Notes under the pieces: model-generated
Databases searched by the model: none
What the model was told of the DNA's origin: nothing
What the model saw: only the letters and a program-made list of their open reading frames with translations
Translations under genes and position numbers: made by a program
Part shown: piece by piece, positions 25,643-38,238 of the stretch
Position numbering within the stretch: the first letter of the stretch is position 1
Layout of the letters: each line of letters opens with the position of its first letter
From: Pratylenchus scribneri
Lineage: Eukaryota > Nematoda > Chromadorea > Rhabditida > Pratylenchidae
NCBI GenBank assembly: GCA_030063045.1
Contig: JAQSEB010000164.1
Location: 310,001 to 374,000, forward strand
DNA length: 64,000 nucleotides
Direction: 5' to 3'

Positions 25643-28432
25643 TTTTCGATAAAAAATGATTTTATTTAAATATTAACAAAAAAAAAATTCTAAAATTTGT
25701 AATAATAAATTTGATTAAATTAATTAAAAACGTCGATTTGAATAAATTATATTACAAATATGATATTTTTATGTGTAAAAATATTACATTGAATTAATTT
25801 TTAAAATTATTTTTATTTATTTTTGGAATATTATGCCAGTCAAGAGCTATCTTCTTATTCTTAAAGAGTCATATTTTACTTTTATGCGAGTAATTATATT
25901 GTAATAATCTACAACCTAGCATTTTTTTTTTGATTTCGTCGGCTAACTTTTCGGCTCAGTTCTAATACAAATATTTTTTTAGAAGGATATTATTAAATTT
26001 TTACAATTGACTTCTCATTCTCAGATGGAGAAAAGCCCTATTTTCTTGTATAAAAATTTATTTCTTTTGGTTAAACCGAAACAAAGTTTAATATATTGTA
26101 CAAATTGGCTCTGAAAAATTCAATGTTTGTATCAATATTAGGCGAAATTCAGCCGTAAGGTTTTGATTTTTTATATTTTTTTAGTAAATTATTAAAAATA
26201 ATATTTTAGGTAGTAAAATAAGTAAAATGTGAGTTTATTAGTGAAATTCAGCATTTAAATATTTAAAAATCCTTCTTGGACATTTCCCTTATAATTCATT
26301 ATTGTTATTGATTAGCTAGCTAATAGCTATCCATTTCGCATGATTTTTTAAAACAGTCTGCGCCATTTCCCTTAAAATCTAATTTAATGGTGCTCCTTCG
26401 ACTCTTAAATGCTAAATAATAAATTTTACTGGTGATTTTAAATATTCTACGGGTGGTTTTTAATGTTGTTCTTTTGATTTTAAATGCTGTATTAGTGATT
26501 TTTAATAATATAACGGATGATTTTAAATGAATTAATGGCCTTTTTCCCTCTAAGGCGACGAACCATCGTCGATTTCATTTCGCCAAAATGAATTTGTGCG
26601 CTTTTGAAATGAAGAGGCAGAAGAAAAATTCATGTGAATAAACTCGACAGAATAATATTCCGCCTATGAAATTACAAATGGCGGGATTTCATAAATCCAT
26701 TATGGTTATGGGATCGATTCTAATATTGACAAAGAGTGATGCAAATATGGCCAGTTTCATAATTTTCCAATAATAAATTTTTGATTGAATATTATTTATT
26801 TGACAAAAAAGTGAAGATTTCGAATAAATAGTAATGCTTTAATAATGGATCAATGATTTAGTCTAGAAATCTAATCGATAAATGATTTTAGCCTAAATTT
26901 ATGATAATGCAATTTTGTACTAAAAAGAGAAAGACGCTTTAAATGTTTTAACACCCTTTAATTTTAACCAAACCATGACAAATCGATGTCTCTTATCGAG
27001 ATCTACCTATTGGGCATAAAGTTTAATTTTCTCTTTCAAACTACTAAATTAATAAAATTTCGACATTTTCATACTTTTTAATATTTCAAAAATTTCTGAA
27101 ATTTGAAATTATATATTAAAAAAATTTCATAAAGAAAATATTTCTATAATAGGAAAAAAAATGTGTGATCTAAGTTACTTAGTAGCTAATTCCATATTTA
27201 GACAAGATTAATTACGTTCGTACACTGTTAGTTTTAAATCGTTCTTCACTCTTTGCCGTTCTCGGTTTTCCGATTTACCAAAATACCATATTTTTAAATT
27301 TGAATTTCTTAAAAAAAAATAAATCAAATTAAATCTTTCTTAAATATTTTTTACCTTCATTTAAGTATTTTTTTGACAAATATAAAAGAATTAGCCAAAA
27401 ATGGTAAAGAAAATAGAAATTTTATAATTAAGAAAATAATGGGAAAAATGAAACAAATAAAAACATTATTTTATTGTGAGTGGAATTAAATAAGAATTTA
27501 GATGTAAATTTTCATAATTAATAGGAAATATAAATATCAAAAATATTTCTTTAATCATTAATCCGAATTTACGTAAATATAAAAGAGAATTTGACCATAA
27601 TCATCCTAATTATTCTTTCAGTCCCAGCAATAAATATGTGGAAAATATGGCATTTAATTCTTATCAAATATCCATATTCACAACAATTTTGATGCTTTTC
27701 GGTTAATCTATTATAGCATACATTTTCAGTTATTATAAATCACTTATAATAATTTTTACTATTTATACATTTTTATATAAATTATATAGTAGATATTTAT
27801 CAAAATATTTTTCGGAAACAATTGTACTATTGTAAAATAACAATGTCATTCCAAAACATTATACTCACTAGGTTCATCAAAATTAATAGGATTTTATATT
27901 ATTATTTTTAATTAATTTTTTTATCATATTCAATCCTTGTTGTTTTGTTCGGAAAGATTTTAATTAATTTTTCCGGAAAGATTTTCAAAATTAAGAGTTA
28001 AGCCACAAAGGGAAAATGGGACTCATCACAAGCGAAGAGAAATGATAAAATTAGTAATTGGCTGAGTTTCTTATTTTCAGTCATTTACTCAAGAGAAAAA
28101 TTACAAATTAAATAACAAATTTAAAGAATTAATATATAATTATATTTAATAAATTTAGTTGTATTAAAAATTAATTCATTTCTAAATAAATTGTAAAATA
28201 AATAATGCATTTAATTTTCAATAATAAATGACTAGAACATTTCATTTTATATCTTCATTCTAATTTCTATTCGAATTTACATCATCAATGGACGCAATAT
28301 TTTTGGCATCAATGCCGAAAAACTTCACTGTTCAGATATGGTATCAATGTAAATAATTAATTCTTTATGCTTCTGAATCGAGTAAATTGTGCTCCAAAGC
28401 AATCGAAGGCATTCCGCATATCGAAGTGCGCC
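25643..28432. other. AT-rich intergenic stretch with a worn MITE copy
   Basis: No gene seen. About 26690-27010 resembles MITE family 1 (ATCGATTC, TTTAATTTTAACCAAACCATGA and a TTATCGAGATCTACC segment in the same order as at 57.7-58.1 kb) but the arms no longer pair well. Confidence 0.4.
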
Positions 28433-28440
28433 CTCTTGAT

Positions 28441-31433
28441 TAGAGTAGGAGAGAGTCGGTTAACCGAACCGAAACCGAAACCGAAACCGAAGATTTTAGG
28501 CCCAAAAACCGAAACCGAAACCGAGACTCTAAAACCGGCCAAAACCGAAACCGAAGGTCAAAACCGTCGGTTTTTCGGTTTTGCCGTTCACCCTTAAAAA
28601 TGATATTTTGCGAAGAATACTTGAAAAAGATTTTAAATTTCATAAAATTGGCGTTTGTCATTTTGTTTTTCTCATTCATTTTCCTTCAAATACATCATTA
28701 TTTAAATATTATTTTCATTATAAAACAATATTTATTTATTTATTTTTAATTATAATTCTAAATGCTAATGTTGATTCTAAAAAATAATTAATTTTAACTT
28801 TTAGGATATTCTATTTAATAATGGTAGCGAAAATTTTTAAATTTTTTCAAATTGTTAAAATTGATGGCAAAGAACAACGAAAATGTTTGAAATGTGGAAA
28901 GCTTTTGGCAATTCCCACGGATTCTTCAACTTCAAATATGATAAATCATTTGAAAACTCCGAGCCATGAAACAGAATGGGAGAATTATCAAAAAGCTGGA
29001 GATGATGGAATTCAGGTTCAACATTACTAAAAATTTGATTCTTCTTATGTATAACCACAGGATATTCGATCACATTTTGTCAAAAGTGAGAAGGAAATAA
29101 ACGCCCAACGCGAAAATGATCAAGAGCTTGTGCGAATTATGGTTCGACAAAATGCTAGTACTTATTTTTTTGATGATCCAGACATGCAAAAACGATCAAA
29201 AAAAGCCTATCCAGAACTTAAGGTTTAATAAACAATATGAAACAAATTAAATATAAATAGGTGTACGGAAGGAAGCATTTTACTGAAAATGTTATCCCCA
29301 AAATGGCGGAGGAAATAAAGAAAAAAATTGTCGATCAATTGGCGGGAAGACGTTTTTCCATAACTTCCGATGGTTGGCAAAAGCCTTCTCGTTTCCCTGC
29401 ATTATTGAGGTTTAATTAATTAAATTTATTTCTGTCAATTTAAATAAATAGCATTACAACACATGTTGTAAATGACGAATTTGAGAGATGTGATAACATA
29501 TTGGCAACGATTGTTATTGAAAATGAGCATACAGGCGAGGAAATAGCAAAATTAATTGAAGAACGTTTACAAAAACACGATTTGAACATAAATTCCTTTA
29601 TGGCCTGTGTGCGCGACAATGCAAGCAATATGCAAAAATCATGTCATCTTTTGCAAATTGAGAGGTTTTATTTTTTTTTGCAATAAATTTTTAATATAAA
29701 TATAGTTTCCAATGTGCGGCACACATGTACCATTTGGCAGTGACCGAAACATTCAAATCGGTGGAAAATTATCAAATCTATGAAATTGTTGCAATTGTGC
29801 GCAAATGGACTGCCAGCACACATCGTTCAAATTTATCAAAAATTTTGAACCGTCATCAAGAAAAAGAAAATTTACCAATAAATCGCATCCCAATTGTAAC
29901 AATTTTAATAAATAATAATAATGGAAAAATTATTTATAGGACGTGGCAACACGTTGGAATTCTTTATTTTTGATGTTGGAATCATTTCATGAAATGAGAG
30001 TTGCTTTATTAAAAACTGAAGACGAATTACGAGAAATTGAATTTGGCCGAAAACCAACAGAAATGCCGCAAAATACTTGGAATGGATTACGAAATTTGGC
30101 AAAAAATTTACCGCCATTGAAAAGAGAATATTTTGCGATGATTAAGGAATTATGCAGTGTTCTAAAAATTATACAAATTGAAACTTGCCGGGTTAATTTT
30201 ATAAATAATTTTTTAATTTTTGATAATTTAGCTTTCGGAAGAACAAGCAACGGCATCGAGTTATTTGCCGACAGTGAAAAGAATTTTAGCAGGAGTCCAG
30301 TTTTTGGAAAAAAAAGTCAAATCAAAAGAAGTCAGAAAATTTGCTGAAATTTTGGTTACAAATTTAAAACATCGGCTGGTCCCACTGGAGGTAAATAATG
30401 TTCTTCGTTTGGCTATGATGGTCGATCCACGCTTTGTTTATGATGAAGAATATTTGAACAATGTTGAATGGACGGAATTTGAAAATATGTTGATTGATTT
30501 CATTTTGAAAGGTTTATTTTTTTTTATTAAATTAAATTGAATATTAAAAAATTAAGAAAAGCAAATTGGACAAGAAATTGAAATTACCGAGATAGAAAAT
30601 GAAAATGCTCCGCAAGAGCTGGATGAAGATTCGATGGATATCGACAATTTCGGTAATTCTGTAAAATTGCATTTTTTATTTATTAAATTTCCAGATATTT
30701 GGGCACCACCAAAAGAAAGAAATCCTTCCGAGAAATCGGCACAGTCAATAAATTCACAAAATGAATTGAAAAATGCAATAAAAGTTCGTTTTATAATTTT
30801 AATTTGAATAATATTTTCAAAAAATTTAGGTTGAGCTTGGTCTTTTTCGGAATAATTTGGCCATCAATCGCCCACTCCGAACTGATGATGTTTTTTCTTG
30901 GTGGCGAAAAAATCAAGAAAATTTCCCACAATTGACTTTTGCAGCAAAATGCCTTCTTTCAGTGCCAGCAACTTCAGTTTGCAGTGAGCGCACCTTCTCT
31001 ATGGCTGGCCTCCTTTATGCAAATTCATTGCGCAACAGGCAATTTTATTTTATTTATTTATTTAATTGAATTTTGATAGACTCAGCGGAAAAATGGCCGA
31101 AATGCTCATATTAATAAAGGCGCACTTAAAAAAGTTGAAACTTGGGCCAACAATTGAAGAAGAGGACCCAGAAGAAGATATAGAAATCGAGGATGATGAA
31201 GATTAAAATATTGGAGATCGATATTTAGATTATTTTTGTTTGATTTTTTTCCGATATTTTTTGAAAATTAAAATTTGAAAAATTTTTAATGCTTTTTCTA
31301 AAACCCCTCAAAACCGAGAAAACCGAAACCGAAACCGAGGATTTTTAAAAAACCGAAACCGAAACCGAGATTCCAAAACCGGCCAAAACCGAAACCGAAG
31401 ACCTCGGTTTAAAACCGACTCTCTCCTACTCTA
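28441..31433 (+). mobile_element. Complete hAT-family DNA transposon
   Basis: 2993 bp with terminal inverted repeats TAGAGTAGGAGAGAGTCGG at both ends and perfect 8-bp target duplications CTCTTGAT (28433-28440 and 31434-31441), the hallmark of hAT insertion. Both subterminal regions carry many copies of AACCGAAACCGA, likely transposase-binding repeats. The element encloses one transposase gene whose reading frame is intact. Confidence 0.95.
28821..31206 (+). CDS. hAT transposase (BED zinc finger, RNase H-like core, dimerisation domain)
   Basis: Eleven exons keep frame (653 residues): 28821-29015, 29061-29222, 29261-29409, 29452-29664, 29706-29895, 29940-30191, 30232-30511, 30557-30652, 30695-30783, 30830-31038, 31080-31206. 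The N-terminus is a BED finger (CLKCGK ... HLKTPSH). Core motifs are SITSDGW (first Asp), VRDNASNM (second Asp), CAAHMYHL and DVATRWNS. The C-terminus has the hAT dimerisation region (WWRKN ... FPQLTFAAKCLLSVPATS ... SERTFSMAG) and an acidic tail. Introns are 38-46 bp. The last intron starts GC rather than GT (31039). No stop or frameshift was found, so the element could be autonomous. Confidence 0.92.
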
Positions 31434-31441
31434 CTCTTGAT

Positions 31442-33526
31442 CACCAAATTTCATTTGTTGGAATCGAAAAGCATCAATTCCAATGCATCATAATTTGAAT
31501 TTTTATTGAAATAAATTTAAAAATAATAGACATAAATGGCTTTTATAATTAATTTTCTTTGGATTCATTCAATTTGCCCTTTGCCCTGTTAGCCTTATGC
31601 CCTCTGCTTTTACTCTCTTAAAATGAATGGTTGCTCACTCCAAAATTTATGGATGATCTCAGTCAGATCGAATGTGTAAACGAAAACGCTTGATCCATTA
31701 GCAGGGAGGGAGAATCAATAAAAATGAAAAATATATATTATTTATTATATTAATATAATATATTATTTTATATTAAATGATGCTTAAAGTGAGTTTAAGT
31801 TCTAATTGTATTTCTTATATTTTTGGCAAATAAATAAATGGAAAAAAAATTTTTAATTTAAATAAAACTCGCTGAATAACTTTACCGAATGATGATGAAA
31901 TTTTTCTAAATATTAGAAATTAACAAAATGAATTAGTAATTCTATTATTTTGACTATGTAAATGGATTTGTTAGAGAAAAATTTTAGCATTTGATTCAAG
32001 TTCAAGGGAGGAGTAATAGATGGACCAACAAATGTGAAAAGAGTCTCATTAAAAAATTTTTATTGAATAGAAACTTTTTAACCGACCGAGAACTCGACTG
32101 AGACTATCGGTCCAATCTCGGTTTTCATAAAAAAACCCATCGAAACCCAGCCCGTAACATTCAGTTTGAGTTTGAGACTCGGCCGAGATCTAGGAAAATC
32201 TCGGGGAGAGTCTCGTCTTGTTTGCTGGCTAGTCAGCCGCAGGTGGCTAAATAAATGTTAGCATGGTGGCGCACAATACTCCTTTGGATGGAAGAATTAT
32301 GGGCAGTGGCCGGTGGCCCATTGATGGTATTTTATTTTTATGTGAAAGAATTGTTGAGTTAGAGAAAATATTATAGAGAAAGAAAATAGTATGGGAGAAA
32401 CCGCGAAATTAGAAAAATGTCAATATCATTTGGGATAGTTTAGAAATTAAAAAAGTGAAAGCCAATTGAATTGAAAATTGTTGACTTTTAATTTTAATTT
32501 TTCAATGAAATTTAAACTAGAAGGGTAACTTAAAAAAATAATAAGATAAATAATATTCATAAATTTATTCAAATTTATAAAGGTAAACAAAATTTAAAAC
32601 AATTAAAAATATAAAAAATATGAACACATTTGGGCATTATTTAAATTCGAGAGAAATTTATGCTCTAAATCAATTTAATGGTAGCTTCCTCTATTTGGGA
32701 CAAAATTTCGAAATTTTTGGTGATGTGTTATAAAAATCAATGCATCGCGGTGGCCAGCTGGTTATGAAATGTCAAAAATTTTGAGCATGAAAACTTTTGG
32801 CCAAGTTATGCCATTGAAATTTGGGCAATCCTAAAGAATCTGGGTCCCTAAATTGTTAAAATTTTTTTTGCCTAAAAATTCGTTTTTAAGGGTAATCGGG
32901 GTCGTTGAATTCAAAATTGTTGTTAATTTTTTGATATCTTACCATCTTGGTAATATTTAATTTTAGGTTATAGGCATTTTATGGGACTAATAAGAAATCT
33001 TGAAGAATCATATTAATTGCTTATTTTATTTATATGTCAAATTATACAAGAAATGATCATTCTCTGGTATTTACTAGCTATTCCAATTTTTTTAATACTA
33101 GTTGACTGAAAAATCTACCATAAAAGTTTGTCTCGAATTCGTCGATACCAAACAATTCATAAGAGCATTTTTATCGTCATTCATCCATTGTCTCCTATAA
33201 TACTAAATTATAAAATTGGATAATATTTATTGAAATACGACCTATTAAACTAGAAAAATTAAATTTTTTACAAATAAAATAGTGTCTATAATATTTATTT
33301 ACGCATCCGCCTATTAAACTACATATTAAAAATTTTCCAAAATAGATAATTGTCTTAAATTTAAAAATTGTAGTTTTATTAATTTTATTAAATAAAAATT
33401 CTATTTAAACCCCAAGACTAAGAGCAACCAGTTAAATTTATTACATAATATTATATAAAAATTATTAAAAAAATTTTTCTTTTCCTTTAGAAATTATTAT
33501 TGATTAAAAAAAATTTTTATTATAAA
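31442..33526. other. Intergenic stretch with a relic of a foldback arm
   Basis: No gene seen. At about 32890-33010 the order GGGTAATCGGGG, TTTTTGATATCTTACCATC, TTGGTAATAT matches one arm of the element at 50137-50752 (GGGTAATCTGGGGCG, TTTTTGATATCTTGTCATC), so it is probably an old, single-armed copy. Confidence 0.4.
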
Positions 33527-36500
33527 ATGATAAATATATTTTATTTATTTTATCTAATTATGTTTTTCCTTTTTACTAATTTAAGTCAGGTAATGAAAGT
33601 TATTATAAAAATTTAAAAATAAATTTTTATTTTACAGGAGAAAATATTATCGATCAAAGATATGGATGAATTAGAAAAACCAGATGGGTGGCTGAGCATT
33701 TCTGTGATTGAAGCATATTTGGACTTGATAACTCGAGATCGAGAAAATGCGAGATTTGTACCCAATGATGTCTTCGAAACTTTTCGGGAAACTAATGTGA
33801 TTTCGCCTGAATGGCTGCAACAACAACAAATAGACGAAGACAGCATCAATTCAGTTCGATATTGGTTAATCCTAACACATATAGACGGCAATGATTGGAT
33901 ATTGACACTGTTTCATACGGGCATTAACTATATGTTCAATTATGATTCATTAAATAGAGAGCGAACTCCAGATATACTTCATGATGCATACAAACCATTG
34001 GACACATTTTTCATTAATTTATATGTCCATTATGATGAGTATTTTAAAAAGGACCCAACTGGCTATGGATATAGTCCAATTCGGCGACAAATCAACACAT
34101 GTGATTTTGATATATTTCTGTTGATGTATGTCGAAGAATTTATAACGTATAATAATGTTGCGCCAAATGTACGCTCCGATCAGGAAGCAATAACAAATTA
34201 TCGGGCCAAAATACATCGGGAATTGATGGAGGATAAATTGTAAGATATTTAAATAAGGGAATTTGAGCTAGAATAGATAAACAAATCAAAACTTTTGCTT
34301 TCATTTTTAAAATATTAAGTTTTATAGATGAATAGAATTCAATTAAATATCGATTTTTTGAAATACATTGTTGGAATTTAGCAGGAATTTTTAATTGAAA
34401 TTTATAAATTTTAAAATAGTTAATATTTCCATTTAAAAGTTTTATGAAATATAGCCATGTATGATTATTTGTAATAATTTTCATTCTTATTAATGAGATT
34501 TAACATTTAATTAACAAAAATTATTAAAAAATTTTTATTTTCCACAAATTTGAATGATGCTTTATATATTTGCTTATAAAATATAATAAATTAGCTAATT
34601 TTGCATCTTTGATTCATTTTGAAAAAAATCAATTTTTAAATAATTAGATATTCCCAAACTCAGAATTAAATATTTAACAGAAAATCCAAAAAGAATATCT
34701 TAATAATAAAATTTTTAGCTCTGAAATGCTAGATAATAACGAAATCGAAAATATATCAACTGGTTCAATTCGGAATGCACCAGCCAGCGAATCTATCCGG
34801 CCTAATGAAAGAAAATCAATCCGAAATCAGAAAGGCGGCCATAATGATAAGGGAAAATCAATCCGAAATCAGAAAGGCGGCCATAATGATAAGGGAAAAT
34901 CAATCCGAAATCAGCACAACGAACATAATGATGAAGGAAAATCAATCCGAAACAAGAATACGAGTGATTCAGTAAGAACAATTGAAAACAGTGCTGGTGT
35001 TTCATCGTCTTCTGATTCAATTCGGGTTGCAAATAAAGAGAAAACTGTTTCAATTCGAAGAAATAAGAACGGCAAATCAATTCAGCATGGTCAACGAGAA
35101 GAAAATGCCAATATTTCATTTCGTCCAGAAAAACCAGTTAGCAGTACAGATTCAATTCGGCATGATCAAGGAGAAGAAAATGCTAACATTTCAATTCGTC
35201 CCAATTCTGTTGATGAGGAAAATCCTAAAAGTGGTTCAATTCGTCATAACCAATTAATGGAATCAGCTTTTGTTTCTTCAAGTGGATCAATACGAAAAGT
35301 ACAAGCCCAAAACGAAGATCAATTCCATAAAGATATGGATGTAGAAAATTTTTTCCTTTTGGATACATTGATTGAGAAAGAGAAAGAGGCTAAAACAATT
35401 TGCATGAACTTAACTGAAAAGTTGGCCAAAAATATAGAATTATACGGTGAAGGAAAAAGAGGATTTCCGATTTTAAAAGGCCATAAATTTCGAAAATTTG
35501 ATACTGAAGAGGATGACCACTTGTTGCATTCAATCATGAATGTATTTTCAGAAGCAGCAGAAGAAGTAGAAAAAGCAGCAGAAACTGAAAAAGAAATAGA
35601 TAAAAACACTGGAATTATTGTGGCATATGTGCCTAGCAATGGAGAATATCAAATTTTTATCGCCATGCGAGAGGATTTAGATAATATCCGGGCGAATAAT
35701 CCATCCGTTCGGCCGAGGAAGAAAAAAGTTGGAAAATATCGGAAATTCATACATAAAGCAATGAGAAAAACAGGTAATTTAAATTATGTAAAATATTATT
35801 TAATTTTAAATAAAAAATATTTATTTAAATTATATATATTTTTAAAAATTTTAACAAAATTTGCCCTAAATTTTCTTTTAGCAAAACTTTCTCTGATATT
35901 GGGGCATAGTGTAAAATATGCTTGGCTCTTAAATATTATCTAATGCATAACGAAATCTAATTATTATATTTTGTAATAGAATTATTTTTATTTAAAATTT
36001 AAAACAAAGTTAAACTATTTACTATATCAAGTAAATTTTTACATAAAATAAGCTTATATAAAATTACATTAATTTATAACTCTTAAAAATGTAATTTCCT
36101 AGCGATGTGTTTCAATTCCATGTAGATTGGCATATATTTTAGCATTTTAGGCTGAAAAAAGTTTACTTAATAATAATTAAAATCTTTATTTTTATTAAGA
36201 TAAATCTAGACTAAACAGAATCCTGGGAATAAATTAAAATTAAAATTTCTTTAAATATAGGCTAATAACTATTAAAATTCATCTTGAAGCAAGCAACATT
36301 AAACTTAAATTATTTTCTAATTTCATAGTTATTTTTTAACTCTATTAACTAATCTCTTAAAAAATATTAAAAAATCATGTTAAAATTTGGAACATCACAA
36401 TAGAAATAAAATTTTAAGAAAAAAGCTAATTTTTATATCGATTTTATCGTAAAATAAATAAATGTATAATGAATAAAAATAAGCATAAAATTTATTAATA

Positions 36501-36748
36501 TAATTTTTTCTTTAGGCAATGTGATCGCTTGGACTCTGGGAATACCATTAACCGTAGCAGGATTTGTCGTTGGATTTCCACTTGGTGGAATTATGGCAAT
36601 ACCTGGCGCTATGTTAGGAGGGGCTGTAGGATTTGGAATCCCAAAAGTTGGTGCAAAATTTCTGGAGATACTTTTGACTGGATTTAATCCTGTCAATGAA
36701 AAAGATTTATCTGAAAGAGATCGAGGACATGATATATTTTTAAATTGA
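33527..36748 (+). CDS. Secreted Ulp1-like pseudoprotease with SIR repeats and glycine-rich hydrophobic C-terminus
   Basis: Exons 33527-33589, 33638-34239, 34719-35773 and 36516-36748 keep frame (650 residues). Order: signal peptide exon (MINIFYLFYLIMFFLFTNLS), Ulp1-like domain, about a dozen SIR repeats including two identical IRNQKGGHNDKGKS units, a charged helical region (TLIEKEKEAKTICMNLTEKL), a basic patch (RPRKKKVGKYRK), then a Gly-rich hydrophobic segment (GFVVGFPLGGIMAIPGAM) and a charged end. The catalytic His is Asp (DGNDWILTLF) and the Cys position reads TCDFDIF, so the domain should be inactive as a protease although the fold motifs persist. The apparent stop after EDKL lies in a GTAAG donor. 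The hydrophobic stretch could insert in or dock on a membrane; this is inference from composition only. Confidence 0.82.
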
Positions 36749-38238
36749 TTAAGAATGAAATATCGAAAATAAATTGAAAAATTATTTGCCAATATTTTTT
36801 CGATTTCTTTATAAACATTTGTTTATCAGAATTTTTCATGCATAAATGTTGATATTAATTTATTGATTATTAACAAATTTTAGTTTTACATTAAAAATGT
36901 AATGATATAAAAAGAAAAAAAATATTTAAGAATAATTTACATCTTAAATCTTATTAGAATTTGCCGAACGAGAATGAATTTTCATTCTTTAGAGAGATTA
37001 TAAACAAAAATTCAATTTATTTCGATTTTATTATAATCAAGTCTTCTCCTTTGATAAATTTTTTTAATTTAAAACTTAATAACTGATTCTATTTTTCCAG
37101 TCAATTCTTATTTTTTATGTTTTGATTGCACTTAAACTTAAACAAATGATTAATCCATTTTATTGGTATGATTCAAGTTCCAAAACAAGATTGCGTCGGG
37201 CTGATTCGTACTCGAACCCTTGGCACGAAAACCCCTACTTTTTTCAACCCGCACAAAGAAATTTGAAAATTAAAATATGGACAAACTCTACCCGAACCCG
37301 CGAGTTTACGATTTTTACCACTCATTTCTGAATTTTTTTTGTTTATTTACGATTTTTATGGACCATCTACTCGAAATTTTAGAGTAGGGGATTAACTTTT
37401 CTAAGGTTTGGTTTAAGGATCAATTCCTTTTAGGAAATAACTTTTTTACATTTTCACAATAATGCCGAGACACGAACTGGTACTTAATTATTCCACATCA
37501 GAATTCGATAATATCAGCTATCAGCTGCATTCATATAAAATAAAAATTTAATTGATTTGGTTTCCTTAATTACCTTAATTCACAGACTTAAGTTCATAAA
37601 AAGGAAAAACCATAATTAATTAGATAAAATATATTTTCGGAAATATATTAAATAATTCCTTAAGAGGGAAAAATTTTTTAATAATTTTTATATAATATAA
37701 TCTAATAAAGTAATAGTTTAATAGGCACATATATTCATAAATATTATCCAATTTTTTAATATAGTTTTATAGGTGACGATAGTAATCGACGAATTCGAGA
37801 AGGGAAATAAAATCGGCTAAATCTCTAAAAATTAATTTATTGAAATAAAAGACAGAATTGAATTCAATAAATCGAAATATGTTGACTCAAAATTATTATT
37901 TGTTTATTATCTCTGTAAATGAATAAAAATTCATTCTCGTTCAGCAATTATTGATCTAAGGTTATATCCCCTTGAATTTTATAATTTATTTTAATACTTC
38001 TATTTTTTTTTCTATTACTATTTTATTTTAAATAAAAAATTAAATATGTTAAATAACCAACAATTTAATATCAAAAAAATTTTGATAAACAAAATCATCT
38101 TTATAAATTTAAATCGAAAAATATAGCAAATAATTTCTCAATTTCATTTTGATAATTTCTTCTTCATCTTTCTAAAAATTCAACAAAAATTCATCATTTC
38201 CTCTATCTCTTTTAAATAAAACTTCTTCATTGAGAGGA
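36749..38238. other. AT-rich intergenic stretch
   Basis: No gene seen. The ORF at 37122-37331 shows no family motif. The region separates two convergent Ulp1/SIR genes whose 3' ends are related. Confidence 0.45.

Noticed and set aside
28357..28679. ORFs rich in KPKPK or FGFGF
   Set aside because: They translate the AACCGAAACCGA subterminal repeats of the hAT element.
33502..34243. Ulp1-like domain as adenovirus- or Polinton-type protease from an integrated element
   Set aside because: No neighbouring polymerase, integrase or capsid genes; the copies are tied to signal-peptide and SIR exons instead.
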